Origin: Acidimicrobiia bacterium
GTDB lineage: Bacteria > Actinomycetota > Acidimicrobiia > Spongiisociales > Spongiisociaceae
Assembly (NCBI GenBank): GCA_022827785.1
Contig: JAJEIM010000003.1
Span: 35,421 to 99,420, forward strand
Length of the DNA stretch: 64,000 nt
Reading direction: 5' to 3'
Shown here: positions 16,487-24,808 of the stretch, piece after piece
Layout: the number at the start of each line of letters is the position of its first letter
Position numbering within the stretch: position 1 is the first letter of the stretch
Program-made: the position numbers and the translations under genes
Notes under the pieces: generated by a model
The model's database searches: none
The model's input: the letters and a program-made list of their open reading frames with translations, nothing else
What the model was told of the DNA's origin: nothing

Positions 16487-17506
16487 CTAGGCAAACGCAG
16501 CCAGCACCGCGGGAACCGCCTGCTCCAGCACGCCTTCTCCGTAGCCCCCCTCCTGGACTATCACCGTGGGCAGGCCGCTACGTAGCGCCTGCCCGAGTAG
16601 CGGATAGTCCTCGTCGGTTAGGGCCAGCACGCCGTCGGTGACATGGGTGTCCACTCCCAGAGCCACGACCAGGACTTCGGCCCCGAAGGAGCTCACGGCT
16701 CCGATGGCCTCCTCCAGGGCGGACCGGTAGACCGGCCAGCGAGACCCGCTCGGGAGGGGGATGTTGAGGTTGGCGCCCGATCCGGCCCCGTCTCCGCGCT
16801 CCTCGGGAAAGCCGGAGAAGAACGGGAAATGCACCTCGGGGTCACCGTGGATCGAGATGGTCAGAACGTCCCCACGGTTCCAGAACACCGCCTGGGTGCC
16901 GTTGCCATGGTGGGTATCGACATCCAAGATCGCCACCCTAGCCCCCCGAGCCGCCAACCACGCCGCCGCCAGAGCGGTGTTGTTCAGATAGCAGTAACCG
17001 CCGAAAGTGGCTGGCCCGGCGTGATGGCCCGGAGGACGGCTGAGGGCGTAGGCGGCATCGTGCCCGCCATGGACCGCACCGGCGGCGGCCACCGCTGACG
17101 CGGCGGCGGACAGGGCCGCCGGCCAGGTTCCTTCCAGGATCGGATCGACATCGTTGGAGTAGAGGCCGAGCTGAGCGTCGACATGGGTAGGCGGACGGCC
17201 CGGTATGCCTGGGAGAGGACGGATGTAGGCAACCGCCTCGCCATCGGCCGGTGCGCCGGTAGCGGCCCTCCAGCGGTCGTGGGCCGTGCGCAGGAACTCC
17301 AGGTATTCGGGCTCGTGCACGAGGAGCAAATCCCGCTCGTCCACAGGAGGGGGACAGGCTACGTCGACTGCTTCGAGGCGGGTCAGAGCGGAGAGGATGC
17401 GGTCGGCTCGCGCCGCGGTCTCCGCCGGGGGTAGGAGGACGCCTCCGAAACGGTGGGGCTCGGCGGGGTCGTGGAGACGGTGGTCCGGGTGGGTATAGAC
17501 GAGCAC
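16487..17506 (-). CDS. Histone-deacetylase-superfamily amidohydrolase, acetylpolyamine amidohydrolase-like
   Basis: 339 residues from GTG at 17506, chosen because GGAG lies 8 bases upstream and conservation starts at VLVYTHPDHRLHDP; the open frame extends upstream without resemblance. Class hallmarks are RPPGHHAG with the two active-site histidines, DVDTHHGNGT with the zinc ligands, and QEGGYGEGVL at the C-terminus. The loop SIHGDPEVHFPFFSG is typical of bacterial acetylpolyamine amidohydrolases, which remove acetyl groups from N-acetylputrescine and similar compounds. Divergent from the importer operon at 17603, it could release free amine from imported acetylated amines, but AcuC-type protein deacetylation is possible. 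Confidence 0.88.
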   Translation of the reverse strand: MLVYTHPDHRLHDPAEPHRFGGVLLPPAETAARADRILSALTRLEAVDVACPPPVDERDLLLVHEPEYLEFLRTAHDRWRAATGAPADGEAVAYIRPLPGIPGRPPTHVDAQLGLYSNDVDPILEGTWPAALSAAASAVAAAGAVHGGHDAAYALSRPPGHHAGPATFGGYCYLNNTALAAAWLAARGARVAILDVDTHHGNGTQAVFWNRGDVLTISIHGDPEVHFPFFSGFPEERGDGAGSGANLNIPLPSGSRWPVYRSALEEAIGAVSSFGAEVLVVALGVDTHVTDGVLALTDEDYPLLGQALRSGLPTVIVQEGGYGEGVLEQAVPAVLAAFA

Positions 17507-17602
17507 GTGTCTTTCTCCAGAAATCGACTGCCAGGAAGATGCTAGGGCCGCATTGCTAGGCTGGGTTGACTGCCCATCGCGACGTTTGCTCGGCACGGCG
17601 GT

Positions 17603-18358
17603 GTGTTCAACAGGAAGGACCCATTGGCCTTGGATCCGGTAATCGCCTTCACCGAAGTAACCAAGTCCTTCGGGTCCATCGATGCTCTGGATCCCATCCG
17701 CCTGACCATCCGGAAGGGCGAGTTCGTCTCCCTTGTCGGACCGTCCGGTTGCGGGAAGTCAACCGTCCTGAGGCTCGGTTCGGGACTCATCGAGCCCACG
17801 ACCGGAACGGTGAGCCGGTCTTCCGACAATGTCGGCTACATCTTCCAGGAACCGACGCTGATGCCGTGGCGCACCGTCGAGCAGAACGTGACCTTCCTGG
17901 GCGAGCTGGACGGGTTGAGCCGCCGGGAGGCTAGGGCGCGCGCCGATGAGGTGCTGTCCCTGGTAGGGCTCCAGGAGTTCCGCAACCACTATCCGCTGGC
18001 CCTGTCGGGCGGGATGAAGATGCGCACCAGCATCGCGCGGTCGATGCTGCTCGATCCCGACCTGTTCCTGTTCGACGAGCCGTTCGGCGCGCTGGACCAG
18101 ATCAGCCGGGCCCGGCTCAACGCAGAGCTGTGTGCACTGTTCTCCGAGCGACGCTTCGCGGCCCTGTTCGTCACGCACTCGGTTGACGAGGCCGTATTCC
18201 TGGCGTCCCGGCTTCTGGTGATGAGCAAGCGGCCGGGAAGGCTCGTGGCCGAGTTCGAGATCCCGTACGAGTTCCCTCGCCAGCCTGAAATCCGCTACGA
18301 GCCGGAGTTCGCGGTGCTGGCCGGCCAGGTCGCCGCCGCACTGGCGGAGGCATCATGA
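17603..18358 (+). CDS. ABC transporter ATP-binding protein, nitrate/taurine/thiamin-precursor (NMT1) class
   Basis: 251 residues from GTG at 17603; TTG at 17624 has a better placed AGGAAGG and is a credible alternative. Walker A GPSGCGKST (46-54), signature LSGGMKMRTSIARS, Walker B LFLFDEPFGALD and H-loop VTHSVDEAVFL are all intact. The protein sits on the cytoplasmic side and energises the permease encoded by the next gene, which overlaps its stop as ATGA. Its closest functional class imports aromatic sulfonates, nitrate, taurine or pyrimidine-like thiamin precursors. The downstream nitrilase and amidohydrolase suggest a nitrogenous organic ligand. Confidence 0.9.
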   Translation: MFNRKDPLALDPVIAFTEVTKSFGSIDALDPIRLTIRKGEFVSLVGPSGCGKSTVLRLGSGLIEPTTGTVSRSSDNVGYIFQEPTLMPWRTVEQNVTFLGELDGLSRREARARADEVLSLVGLQEFRNHYPLALSGGMKMRTSIARSMLLDPDLFLFDEPFGALDQISRARLNAELCALFSERRFAALFVTHSVDEAVFLASRLLVMSKRPGRLVAEFEIPYEFPRQPEIRYEPEFAVLAGQVAAALAEAS

Positions 18359-19212
18359 GCAACCGGACCGAAGAGACCACCAACGCCTCCCGCGACGGCC
18401 CCGCCCGCATCCGGGAGTTGCTCGGTGTTGCCATTCCACCCGCTCTGGTCGCACTGGCCATCATCCTCCTCTGGTACGGGATCACCTTCTTCGTGCTCGA
18501 GCCCGACCGGCGCTTCCTTCTTCCACCGCCCCACGACGTGATCCAGGAGGGGATCCTCGACGGAGCGGTGCTGGCGGAGATCATGGGGGGCCTGTACCGG
18601 ACCGCCATGGTCGCCGGGCTCGGGCTGGTGATCGGTTTCGCGCTGGGGTTCTCGATGGCCCTGGTGATGAGCCAGGCCAAATGGATCGAGCGCTCGCTCT
18701 ACCCCTGGGCCGTCGTATGCCAGACGGTGCCGATCCTGGCCCTGGTCCCGCTGCTCGGCTTCTGGTTCGGCTTCGGGTTGATGTCGCGGGTCACGGTGTG
18801 CGTGATCATCGCTCTGTTCCCGATCATCATCAACTCCCTGACCGGCTTGCAGGGCGCCGACCCCAGACTGCACGATCTGCTCACACTCCACAACGCCGGC
18901 CGGTGGACCCGGGCTCTCAAGCTCCAGATTCCCGCCGCCCGCCCGCTCATCTTCACCGGGCTCCGCACCTCGGCCGGCCTGTCGGTGATCGGCGCGATAG
19001 TGGGCGACTTCTTCTTCGGGAGGGGCCAGCCCGGCCTGGGCATCCTCCTCGACCGCTACAGCCGCCGCCTCAGAAGCGAGGAACTGCTGGCCGCGGTCAT
19101 CGCCGCCTGCCTGCTCGGCGTGGTGGCTTTCTGGATATTCGGCGTGATCGGCCGCCGGGCGGTCGGTCATTGGGATCCGTCGTGGGCTGACGAGCGGAAT
19201 AAGGACACTTAG
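18355..19212 (+). CDS. ABC transporter permease (BPD_transp_1, SsuC/ThiX-like)
   Basis: 285 residues with about six membrane helices. The cytoplasmic EAA-like loop that contacts the ATPase is RTSAGLSVIGAIVGDFFFG near the C-terminal third, and the segment QTVPILALVPLLGFWFGFG is characteristic of the nitrate/sulfonate/thiamin-precursor permeases. It overlaps the ATPase gene by four bases and is followed after 79 bases by the binding protein gene, so the three proteins form one importer. A homodimeric channel is expected since no second permease is present. Confidence 0.92.
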   Translation: MSNRTEETTNASRDGPARIRELLGVAIPPALVALAIILLWYGITFFVLEPDRRFLLPPPHDVIQEGILDGAVLAEIMGGLYRTAMVAGLGLVIGFALGFSMALVMSQAKWIERSLYPWAVVCQTVPILALVPLLGFWFGFGLMSRVTVCVIIALFPIIINSLTGLQGADPRLHDLLTLHNAGRWTRALKLQIPAARPLIFTGLRTSAGLSVIGAIVGDFFFGRGQPGLGILLDRYSRRLRSEELLAAVIAACLLGVVAFWIFGVIGRRAVGHWDPSWADERNKDT

Positions 19213-19291
19213 ACGTGCGAATCCGACCGGAACCGTGCGCGGTCGGGAGCCATAGGACAGGCAGCAACGGAAGATCGGAAAGGAGGCCGAC

Positions 19292-20494
19292 ATGAGAAGA
19301 CATTGGATAGGAGGAAGGGCGGCTACCACGCTCGCCCTGATCGCCGCTCTGTCGCTGGTGGCAGCGGCGTGCGGCGGTGAAGAGGAGACCCCGGCTACCA
19401 CGGCTGCACCGGCCACCACCGCAGCACCGGCCACCACCGCTGCTCCCGCCACGACGGCGGCCGCGGCGATGACGCTGGCGGATGTCTGCCCCGACCCGCT
19501 CGTGATCCAGCTCGACTGGGAACCCGAGTCGGAGCATGGTGGCATCTACCAGTTGGTCGGTCCCGGTTACGAGATCAACAACGACGCCAAGAGCGTCCGC
19601 GGCCCGATGATTGCTGGCGGCGAGGACACCGGCATCGACATCGAGGTCCGGATCGGCGGCTTCGCGGTCGGCTTCCAGCCGGTGCAGTCGCTGCTGTACC
19701 AGGATCAGGACATCTTCATGGGCTTCGTCCGGGCGACGGAAGCCATGTCGACCTACGCGGATGTCCCGGTCGTGAGCGTGATGGCAACGTTCGAGAAGAG
19801 CGCCTTCGCGATCTACTGGGACCCGGAGACCTACCCGAACGTCAACGAGATCGCTGATCTCAAGGACGAAGGGGCGATCATCCTGCTCGGACGCCCGGAC
19901 GTGTTCCAGGACTGGTGGGTGGCCGAGGGGATCATGGACGAGTCCCAGATGGACCTGACCGACGCGCCCAAGCCGGCCGCGTTCATCGGCGCCGGCGGCG
20001 AGGTCGCCGAGGCCGGGTTCGCCACCGCCGAGCCCTACATCTACGAGGTGGAGGTGCCCGAGTGGGGCAAGCCGGTCAGGACCCAGTTGATTCACGACAC
20101 CGGCTTCGAGGAGTACTTCCAGGCGCTGGGCGTCCGGGCCGCTAATGCCACCGATCGGGCCGATTGCCTCAAGGAAGTGGTGCCCATCATCCAGCAGGCC
20201 CACGTGGACTTCCTGAACAACCCGGATCCGACCAACCAGTTGATCCTGGAGTTGGTGGACGTCTACGACACCGGGTGGATCTACACCCAGGGCGTGGCCG
20301 ACTTCGCGGTGTCCACGATGCTGGAACTCGGCATCATGGGCAACGGTGACAACGACACCCTCGGCGACTTCGACATGGACCGGGTCGTCGGGCTGCTCGA
20401 GATCATCGACCAGGTCACCGAAGCCGACGTCAGCGGGCTGGCGCCGGAAGACCTCGTCACCAACGAGTTCATCGACTTCTCGATCGGGCTGTAA
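19292..20494 (+). CDS. NMT1/THI5-like substrate-binding lipoprotein
   Basis: 400 residues; AAAGGAGG precedes the ATG. The signal peptide ends in a lipobox LVAAACGGE with the lipidated cysteine at residue 27, then a Thr/Ala/Pro linker built on an ATTAAP repeat. The ligand domain starts at about residue 65 (VIQLDWEPESEHGGIY), the pattern of THI5/NMT1 binding proteins that bind pyrimidines or other small heterocycles, sulfonates or nitrate. It delivers ligand to the permease encoded just upstream. The co-transcribed nitrilase and TRZ/ATZ amidohydrolase make a nitrile-, amide- or amino-heterocycle ligand more likely than a sulfonate, but this is inference. Confidence 0.9.
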   Translation: MRRHWIGGRAATTLALIAALSLVAAACGGEEETPATTAAPATTAAPATTAAPATTAAAAMTLADVCPDPLVIQLDWEPESEHGGIYQLVGPGYEINNDAKSVRGPMIAGGEDTGIDIEVRIGGFAVGFQPVQSLLYQDQDIFMGFVRATEAMSTYADVPVVSVMATFEKSAFAIYWDPETYPNVNEIADLKDEGAIILLGRPDVFQDWWVAEGIMDESQMDLTDAPKPAAFIGAGGEVAEAGFATAEPYIYEVEVPEWGKPVRTQLIHDTGFEEYFQALGVRAANATDRADCLKEVVPIIQQAHVDFLNNPDPTNQLILELVDVYDTGWIYTQGVADFAVSTMLELGIMGNGDNDTLGDFDMDRVVGLLEIIDQVTEADVSGLAPEDLVTNEFIDFSIGL

Positions 20495-20498
20495 GTAA

Positions 20499-21365
20499 AT
20501 GGCGGCGGGATCCCTCCGGCTCGCCGTTGCGCAGCCGCGCACGGTGGTGAATCCCGACGCCGAAGTGAACGTTGCCCGGGCGGTGGAGCTGGCCGCCCGG
20601 GCAGCCGATCTCGGAGCCGACCTCATCCTGTTCCCCGAGGGCTACCCGGGCCCGGTGCTCGGAAAGCCCCGGGACACGTACGAGGCGACCGACGCCATGG
20701 AGGCCGCGGCGGCTGACCATCGCATCTCGGTGTGCTGGAGCCGCATGGAGCTGTGCCATGACGGGAAGTACCGGCTCGTGGTCTACGCGGTGGACCGCAG
20801 AGGGCGGCAGTTGCTCCGTTACGAACGGGCCCATCCGGCCACCCTCCCGCCCGACGAGACGAGGGTCTGGGTGGCGCCCGGTCCCGATCTGGCCCTGTTC
20901 GAGACGGACGGGGTCCGGATGGGGATCGTGGTGTGCTCGGAACTGTGGATTCCAGAGCCGACACGGGTGCTGGCGCTGCGAGGCGCCCAGGTGATCCTCT
21001 CGCCAGCGGGCGGCGGGTTCACTTCCCTCACGGAGAACTGGCAGACCATCGTCCGGGCCAGGGCCATGGAGAACCTCTGCTACGTGGCCATGACCAACAA
21101 CATCTGGCGCGACGAGGTCGGCGCCGCCATGATCGCCGGCCCCGAGTACGTGGCGGTGAGTTCCGGGACCGAGGAGTTATTGCTGGCGAACCTCGATCTG
21201 GACCGGGTGGAGTGGCTCAGGTCGAACGACGACTCGATGGTGGAGCCCAAGGGCTTCTCGTCCATTCCCGGCCTGCTCAGGGCCCGGAGACCCGAGCTTT
21301 ACGAGGACCTGGTGAAGCCGGGGCCCGACCTCTACGACTTCCATACCCCTCCCCCGCCGCAGTGA
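20499..21365 (+). CDS. Nitrilase-superfamily carbon-nitrogen hydrolase with substituted catalytic lysine
   Basis: 288 residues, five bases after the binding protein gene. The superfamily uses a Glu-Lys-Cys triad. Glu (E47 in FPEGYPG) and Cys (C146 in VVCSELW) are present, but the position of the catalytic Lys (normally YxKxH) reads YERAH, placing Arg at R110. The rest of the fold, such as LSPAGGGF and RARAMENLCYVAMTNN, is well kept. Family members hydrolyse nitriles, N-carbamoyl amines or amides. The substitution may alter or abolish hydrolysis. The next gene starts inside its stop (GTGA), so both are probably produced together. Confidence 0.85.
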   Translation: MAAGSLRLAVAQPRTVVNPDAEVNVARAVELAARAADLGADLILFPEGYPGPVLGKPRDTYEATDAMEAAAADHRISVCWSRMELCHDGKYRLVVYAVDRRGRQLLRYERAHPATLPPDETRVWVAPGPDLALFETDGVRMGIVVCSELWIPEPTRVLALRGAQVILSPAGGGFTSLTENWQTIVRARAMENLCYVAMTNNIWRDEVGAAMIAGPEYVAVSSGTEELLLANLDLDRVEWLRSNDDSMVEPKGFSSIPGLLRARRPELYEDLVKPGPDLYDFHTPPPPQ

Positions 21366-22714
21366 CCGACCGCGGAATCCTGGTCCGGGGCGGATACGTC
21401 CTCACCTCGTCGACACCGGAGATGATCGAGGACGGCGCCGTACGCATTGTCGGTGAGTTGATCGACGAGGTCGGCCCGTGGGCAGATCTCAGGACCCGCC
21501 ATCCGGACGACGAGGTCCATGGAGACCGCCACTCCATCATCACCCCCGGGTTCGTCAACACCCACGGGCACTTCTCGGAGGCCCTCTTCACGGGCATCGC
21601 CGAGGACTTCACCCTGTGGGAATGGATCGAGGCGGTCATCAACCCCACCGCACCCCACCACGACTACGAGATGGCCTACGTGGGGACCCTCTTGGCGGGC
21701 ATCCAGATGTTGCAGACTGGTATCACCGTGGCCAGCGACATGTTCGTGTGCGACCCGGCCGATCAGCCTGTCACGCCTGGGATCGTACGGGCGCTGGATG
21801 AGCTGGGGCTGCGCGGCGTGGTCACCTTCGGCGCGGCCGACCGGCGGGGCGCCCCCGTGCCGGCGATCCTCGAAGAGCACGCAGCCCTCCTGGAGGCCTG
21901 CGAAGCGAGCCGCCTGTCCCGCTTCCGGGTCGGGATCGCGCTCCTGGGGGCGCAGTCGGAGGAGTTGTTCGAGCATTCAGTGAGGCTCGCCGCCGACCAC
22001 GGAAGCCACATCCACCTGCACGAGATCCGCGAGGAGGTGACCGCGGTCCGCGCCGCGACCGGGCGGACGCCGATCGAGCAGTGCGCCCACCTCGGCCTGT
22101 TCGACGGTCCGACTATCGCCGCCCATTGCGTATGGGTGGACGAGAACGATCAGGACGTGCTGGCGGAGCATCGGGTGGGGGTGGCCCACAACCCGGTCTC
22201 GAACATGATCCTCGCCTCAGGTGTTTGCCCGGTGATCGGCATGCGACGCCGGGGTGTGGCCGTCGGCATCGGGGTGGACGGTCCCGCCAGCAACGACCGC
22301 CAGGACATGCTGGAGGCGATCAAGCTGGCAGTGCTGCTCCAGAGGGTCGACCGGCTCCAGGCAACCGCTCTATCCGCTCGTGATGCGCTGGCGATGGCCA
22401 CAATCGACGGTGCCCGCTCCCTGCGCCTCGATGCCGAACTTGGTTCCATCGAAGCCGGCAAGCAGGCCGACCTGGTGGTATTCGACGGAGCCTCACCGGC
22501 CCTTGCCAACATCCACGACCCGTTCCAGAAGGTCGTCTACTGCGCCGGCCCGCGGGAGGTCTCCGACGTCTGGGTGGCAGGATCGCGATCGGTGGCTAAC
22601 GGGCAGGTCACCAACGTCGATCCTGTCGACGTGGTGGAACGGTCGCGTCCCCTGGCTCGGAAGCTGGCCCGCCTCGCGCAGCTCGGACCGCATTCCCTCC
22701 TGGCCCCTTCCTGA
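21362..22714 (+). CDS. TRZ/ATZ-family amidohydrolase (deaminase/chlorohydrolase type)
   Basis: 450 residues from GTG at 21362, which overlaps the nitrilase stop as GTGA; an open frame upstream belongs to a different reading of the nitrilase gene. Metal ligands are visible: the HxH pair in NTHGHFSEALF, His in HIHLHEIREEV, His in IAAHCVWVDEND and Asp in IGVDGPASND. This family removes amino, chloro or thio groups from N-heterocycles (guanine, 5'-deoxyadenosine, S-adenosylhomocysteine, triazines, hydroxyatrazine). It resembles the product of the gene at 26376-27761 closely, including DPFQKVVYCAGP versus DPYQQVVYCAGP. Encoded with an importer, it probably deaminates or dehalogenates the imported compound. 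Confidence 0.9.
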   Translation: MTDRGILVRGGYVLTSSTPEMIEDGAVRIVGELIDEVGPWADLRTRHPDDEVHGDRHSIITPGFVNTHGHFSEALFTGIAEDFTLWEWIEAVINPTAPHHDYEMAYVGTLLAGIQMLQTGITVASDMFVCDPADQPVTPGIVRALDELGLRGVVTFGAADRRGAPVPAILEEHAALLEACEASRLSRFRVGIALLGAQSEELFEHSVRLAADHGSHIHLHEIREEVTAVRAATGRTPIEQCAHLGLFDGPTIAAHCVWVDENDQDVLAEHRVGVAHNPVSNMILASGVCPVIGMRRRGVAVGIGVDGPASNDRQDMLEAIKLAVLLQRVDRLQATALSARDALAMATIDGARSLRLDAELGSIEAGKQADLVVFDGASPALANIHDPFQKVVYCAGPREVSDVWVAGSRSVANGQVTNVDPVDVVERSRPLARKLARLAQLGPHSLLAPS

Positions 22715-22776
22715 ACCGACGCTACGACAACCCGAGCCCACGTACGCTCTCCAGCGCTCTAAGGAGGGGTGGAGCT

Positions 22777-23763
22777 TCACGGCCCTCCGTCGTGGCCATC
22801 ACCGCGGATGATCACGGTGCGGTGCGGGAAGGGCATCTCTATACCGGCCGCGTCGAGGGCTTCCTTGATGCGTAGGCGCAACTCCCGTTCGGTCCTCCAC
22901 TGCACGGAAGGCCGGGTCTTTGCCCGCACCCGGATGAAGATGCCGGACTCGGCGAGGTCCTGGACGCCCTTTACCTCGGGGGGCTCCGAGAGCTCGTCCT
23001 CTCCCCATTCCGGGTCTTCCCACATCTCGAGACCCGCCTGGCGGATTACCTCCATGGCCTCGCGAAGGTCGCACTCGTACGGAACCTCGACATCGATCTG
23101 CGCCCGGGCCCACAGCTGCGAGTAGTTGGCTACGAAGTCGAGCTTGCCGTTGGGAACATTCCAGACGACGCCCTGGCGGGTGCGAATCGAGGTGGACCGC
23201 AGCGAGATCCGCTCCACGGTTCCCCGACCCCGCCCGAAATCTATGTCATCACCGACGGAATATATGTCCTCGATCATCATGAAGATCCCGCTCAAGAAGT
23301 CTCTGACCACCGACTGAGCGCCGAAACCTATCGCGATGCCGACGACACCTGCACCGGCGATCAGGGGCCCGAGGTTTATGTTGAGCTGGCCCAGAGCCAG
23401 CAGCGCAGTCAGCGCCCATATGGTGATCAGGGCCACGCTCCGGAGAACCACCGCCAGGGTCTCGGCCCGGGCCTTTGCCCGGACCAGTTCCGCTTCCTCG
23501 TTGGCAGCCGGATCACGACCCACATCCCTGAGATCCGGTCGGCCTATCCGCTCCGTGAAATGATCGATCGCCCGCTTGACGGCCTTGGAGACCAACCACC
23601 CGCCCAGCAGGATCAGGACCAGGGTCAACCCACGCTCGACGAACCAGGCAGCTATCTCGGCCACCACCTGGTTGCCGGTCCACCCGTAAACCGTGTCACA
23701 GACGAAGCTCGTGCCTCCGGCACAGGCCGCCGATGAACCGGTCTGCTGGGCTATGGGGATCAT
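22777..23763 (-). CDS. MscS-family mechanosensitive ion channel
   Basis: 328 residues. Three membrane helices are followed by the beta domain; the pore-lining TM3 region is AGAGVVGIAIGFGAQSV, and the adjoining FLSGIFMMIEDIYSVGD is the strongest family signature. The C-terminal alpha/beta cage ends around residue 310. Such channels open under membrane tension to release solutes during hypo-osmotic shock. It is convergent with the amidohydrolase at 22714 and separated by 64 bases from the end of the long catabolic operon on the same strand, with a weak hairpin (23796-23811) between, so it may have its own promoter. Confidence 0.93.
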   Translation of the reverse strand: MIPIAQQTGSSAACAGGTSFVCDTVYGWTGNQVVAEIAAWFVERGLTLVLILLGGWLVSKAVKRAIDHFTERIGRPDLRDVGRDPAANEEAELVRAKARAETLAVVLRSVALITIWALTALLALGQLNINLGPLIAGAGVVGIAIGFGAQSVVRDFLSGIFMMIEDIYSVGDDIDFGRGRGTVERISLRSTSIRTRQGVVWNVPNGKLDFVANYSQLWARAQIDVEVPYECDLREAMEVIRQAGLEMWEDPEWGEDELSEPPEVKGVQDLAESGIFIRVRAKTRPSVQWRTERELRLRIKEALDAAGIEMPFPHRTVIIRGDGHDGGP

Positions 23764-23827
23764 GCGGCACCGACGCCTTGGTCCAGGAATGGGGCAGCCG
23801 GCAATCCGGCTTCGGAGCGCATCCTAG

Positions 23828-24808
23828 TTATCCACCTCCTGGCCTGACACCCGTATAGACCGCGAGGGGATCGTCGTACGGCACCCGTCTGATCCTCTCG
23901 AATCCCGCCCCGGCCAGCATGGATTCCAGGGTCGCTCTCGAATGAGCCGCTCCACCGGTCTCGACCCTCATCATCACATCGAACAGGGCGCCGAACGCTC
24001 CGGGGCCGCTGTCGCCGGCGAAGTCGTTGACCACTACAAGGCCGCCCGGCGTGATCGCCGACCGCACCCTGCGCAGCAGTCCCACCGCCCGCTCCTCGGT
24101 GAGATCATGGATCAGATGGGACACCAGGGCGGCGTCCATCGAACCGGGTGGTACCCCACAGGATGGGTGCTCGAAGAGGTCCACGCCGACCACCTCCACT
24201 CCCGTGCCCTCCAATTCCTCGCTCGCCCAGCCGGCGACGAGTGGGTAATCCACCAGGGTGACATACGAGCCCGCCTCGGCGAGCAGGCAGGCGTAGGTTC
24301 CCAGGCCACCTCCCACGTCCAGCACCTGCTTGCCGGGGGTGAGGTCGTCGAGTTCGTGGAGCGGCGGTCCACCGATCCTGGCGAGAACATCGAGCGCCTC
24401 CAGGAAGGCCCGGGCCTGCTCCGGGTTCGTGTCGAGCTGGGACCGCCAGGGTTCCATGACCGGCCGCCCTGCGGTCACCACCTCATCGAGCCGGGACCAG
24501 GCACCGGCGAACACCGCTTCCTTGGCAACGACCAGGCCCATCTCCCCGCCCGGACCCAGTCGATCCACGGTGTAGGGAGTGGCGGCATACCGGGCACCGT
24601 CCCTCTCCAGCAGGCCGATCCCGACCAGCGCCTCCAGCAGTGCCGCCAGGTTGGAACGATCCACCTCCAGTTCCGCCGCCAGGTCACCGACCGGTGTGGG
24701 GGCGCGTCCGAGAACTGAGAACACGCCGAGCCGGTGAGCTGTGGTAATCGCCGCGGCGGGTTGGTAACCGGTGACCAGGTCGATGAGTTCCCAGTCGTTG
24801 TCGATCAT
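23828..24808 (-). CDS. O-methyltransferase, COMT-like (dimerisation plus SAM domain)
   Basis: 326 residues from ATG at 24808, chosen because it overlaps the preceding stop as ATGA. Residues about 10-85 form the winged-helix dimerisation domain (GRAPTPVGDLAAELEVD), and the SAM-binding motif VLDVGGGLGTYACLL follows near residue 170. The loop HLIHDLTEERAVGLLRRV carries the His/Asp region typical of Methyltransf_2 enzymes, which methylate hydroxyl groups of small aromatic or polyketide-like compounds and of hydroxyneurosporene. It is the last gene of an eleven-gene operon otherwise rich in amidohydrolases. An O-methylating step in a catabolic operon is unusual, so a biosynthetic or detoxifying role is possible. 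Confidence 0.87.
   Translation of the reverse strand: MIDNDWELIDLVTGYQPAAAITTAHRLGVFSVLGRAPTPVGDLAAELEVDRSNLAALLEALVGIGLLERDGARYAATPYTVDRLGPGGEMGLVVAKEAVFAGAWSRLDEVVTAGRPVMEPWRSQLDTNPEQARAFLEALDVLARIGGPPLHELDDLTPGKQVLDVGGGLGTYACLLAEAGSYVTLVDYPLVAGWASEELEGTGVEVVGVDLFEHPSCGVPPGSMDAALVSHLIHDLTEERAVGLLRRVRSAITPGGLVVVNDFAGDSGPGAFGALFDVMMRVETGGAAHSRATLESMLAGAGFERIRRVPYDDPLAVYTGVRPGGG

Noticed and set aside
18295..20626. Long minus-strand open frames opposite the importer permease and binding-protein genes
   Set aside because: Their translations are Arg/Gly/Asp/His-rich with no domain features, while the plus-strand genes have full family motifs, ribosome sites and overlapping starts.
23796..23811. 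Terminator for the eleven-gene operon
   Set aside because: The hairpin AGCCGG-CAAT-CCGGCT is only six pairs and no T-run follows on the minus strand; too weak to annotate.
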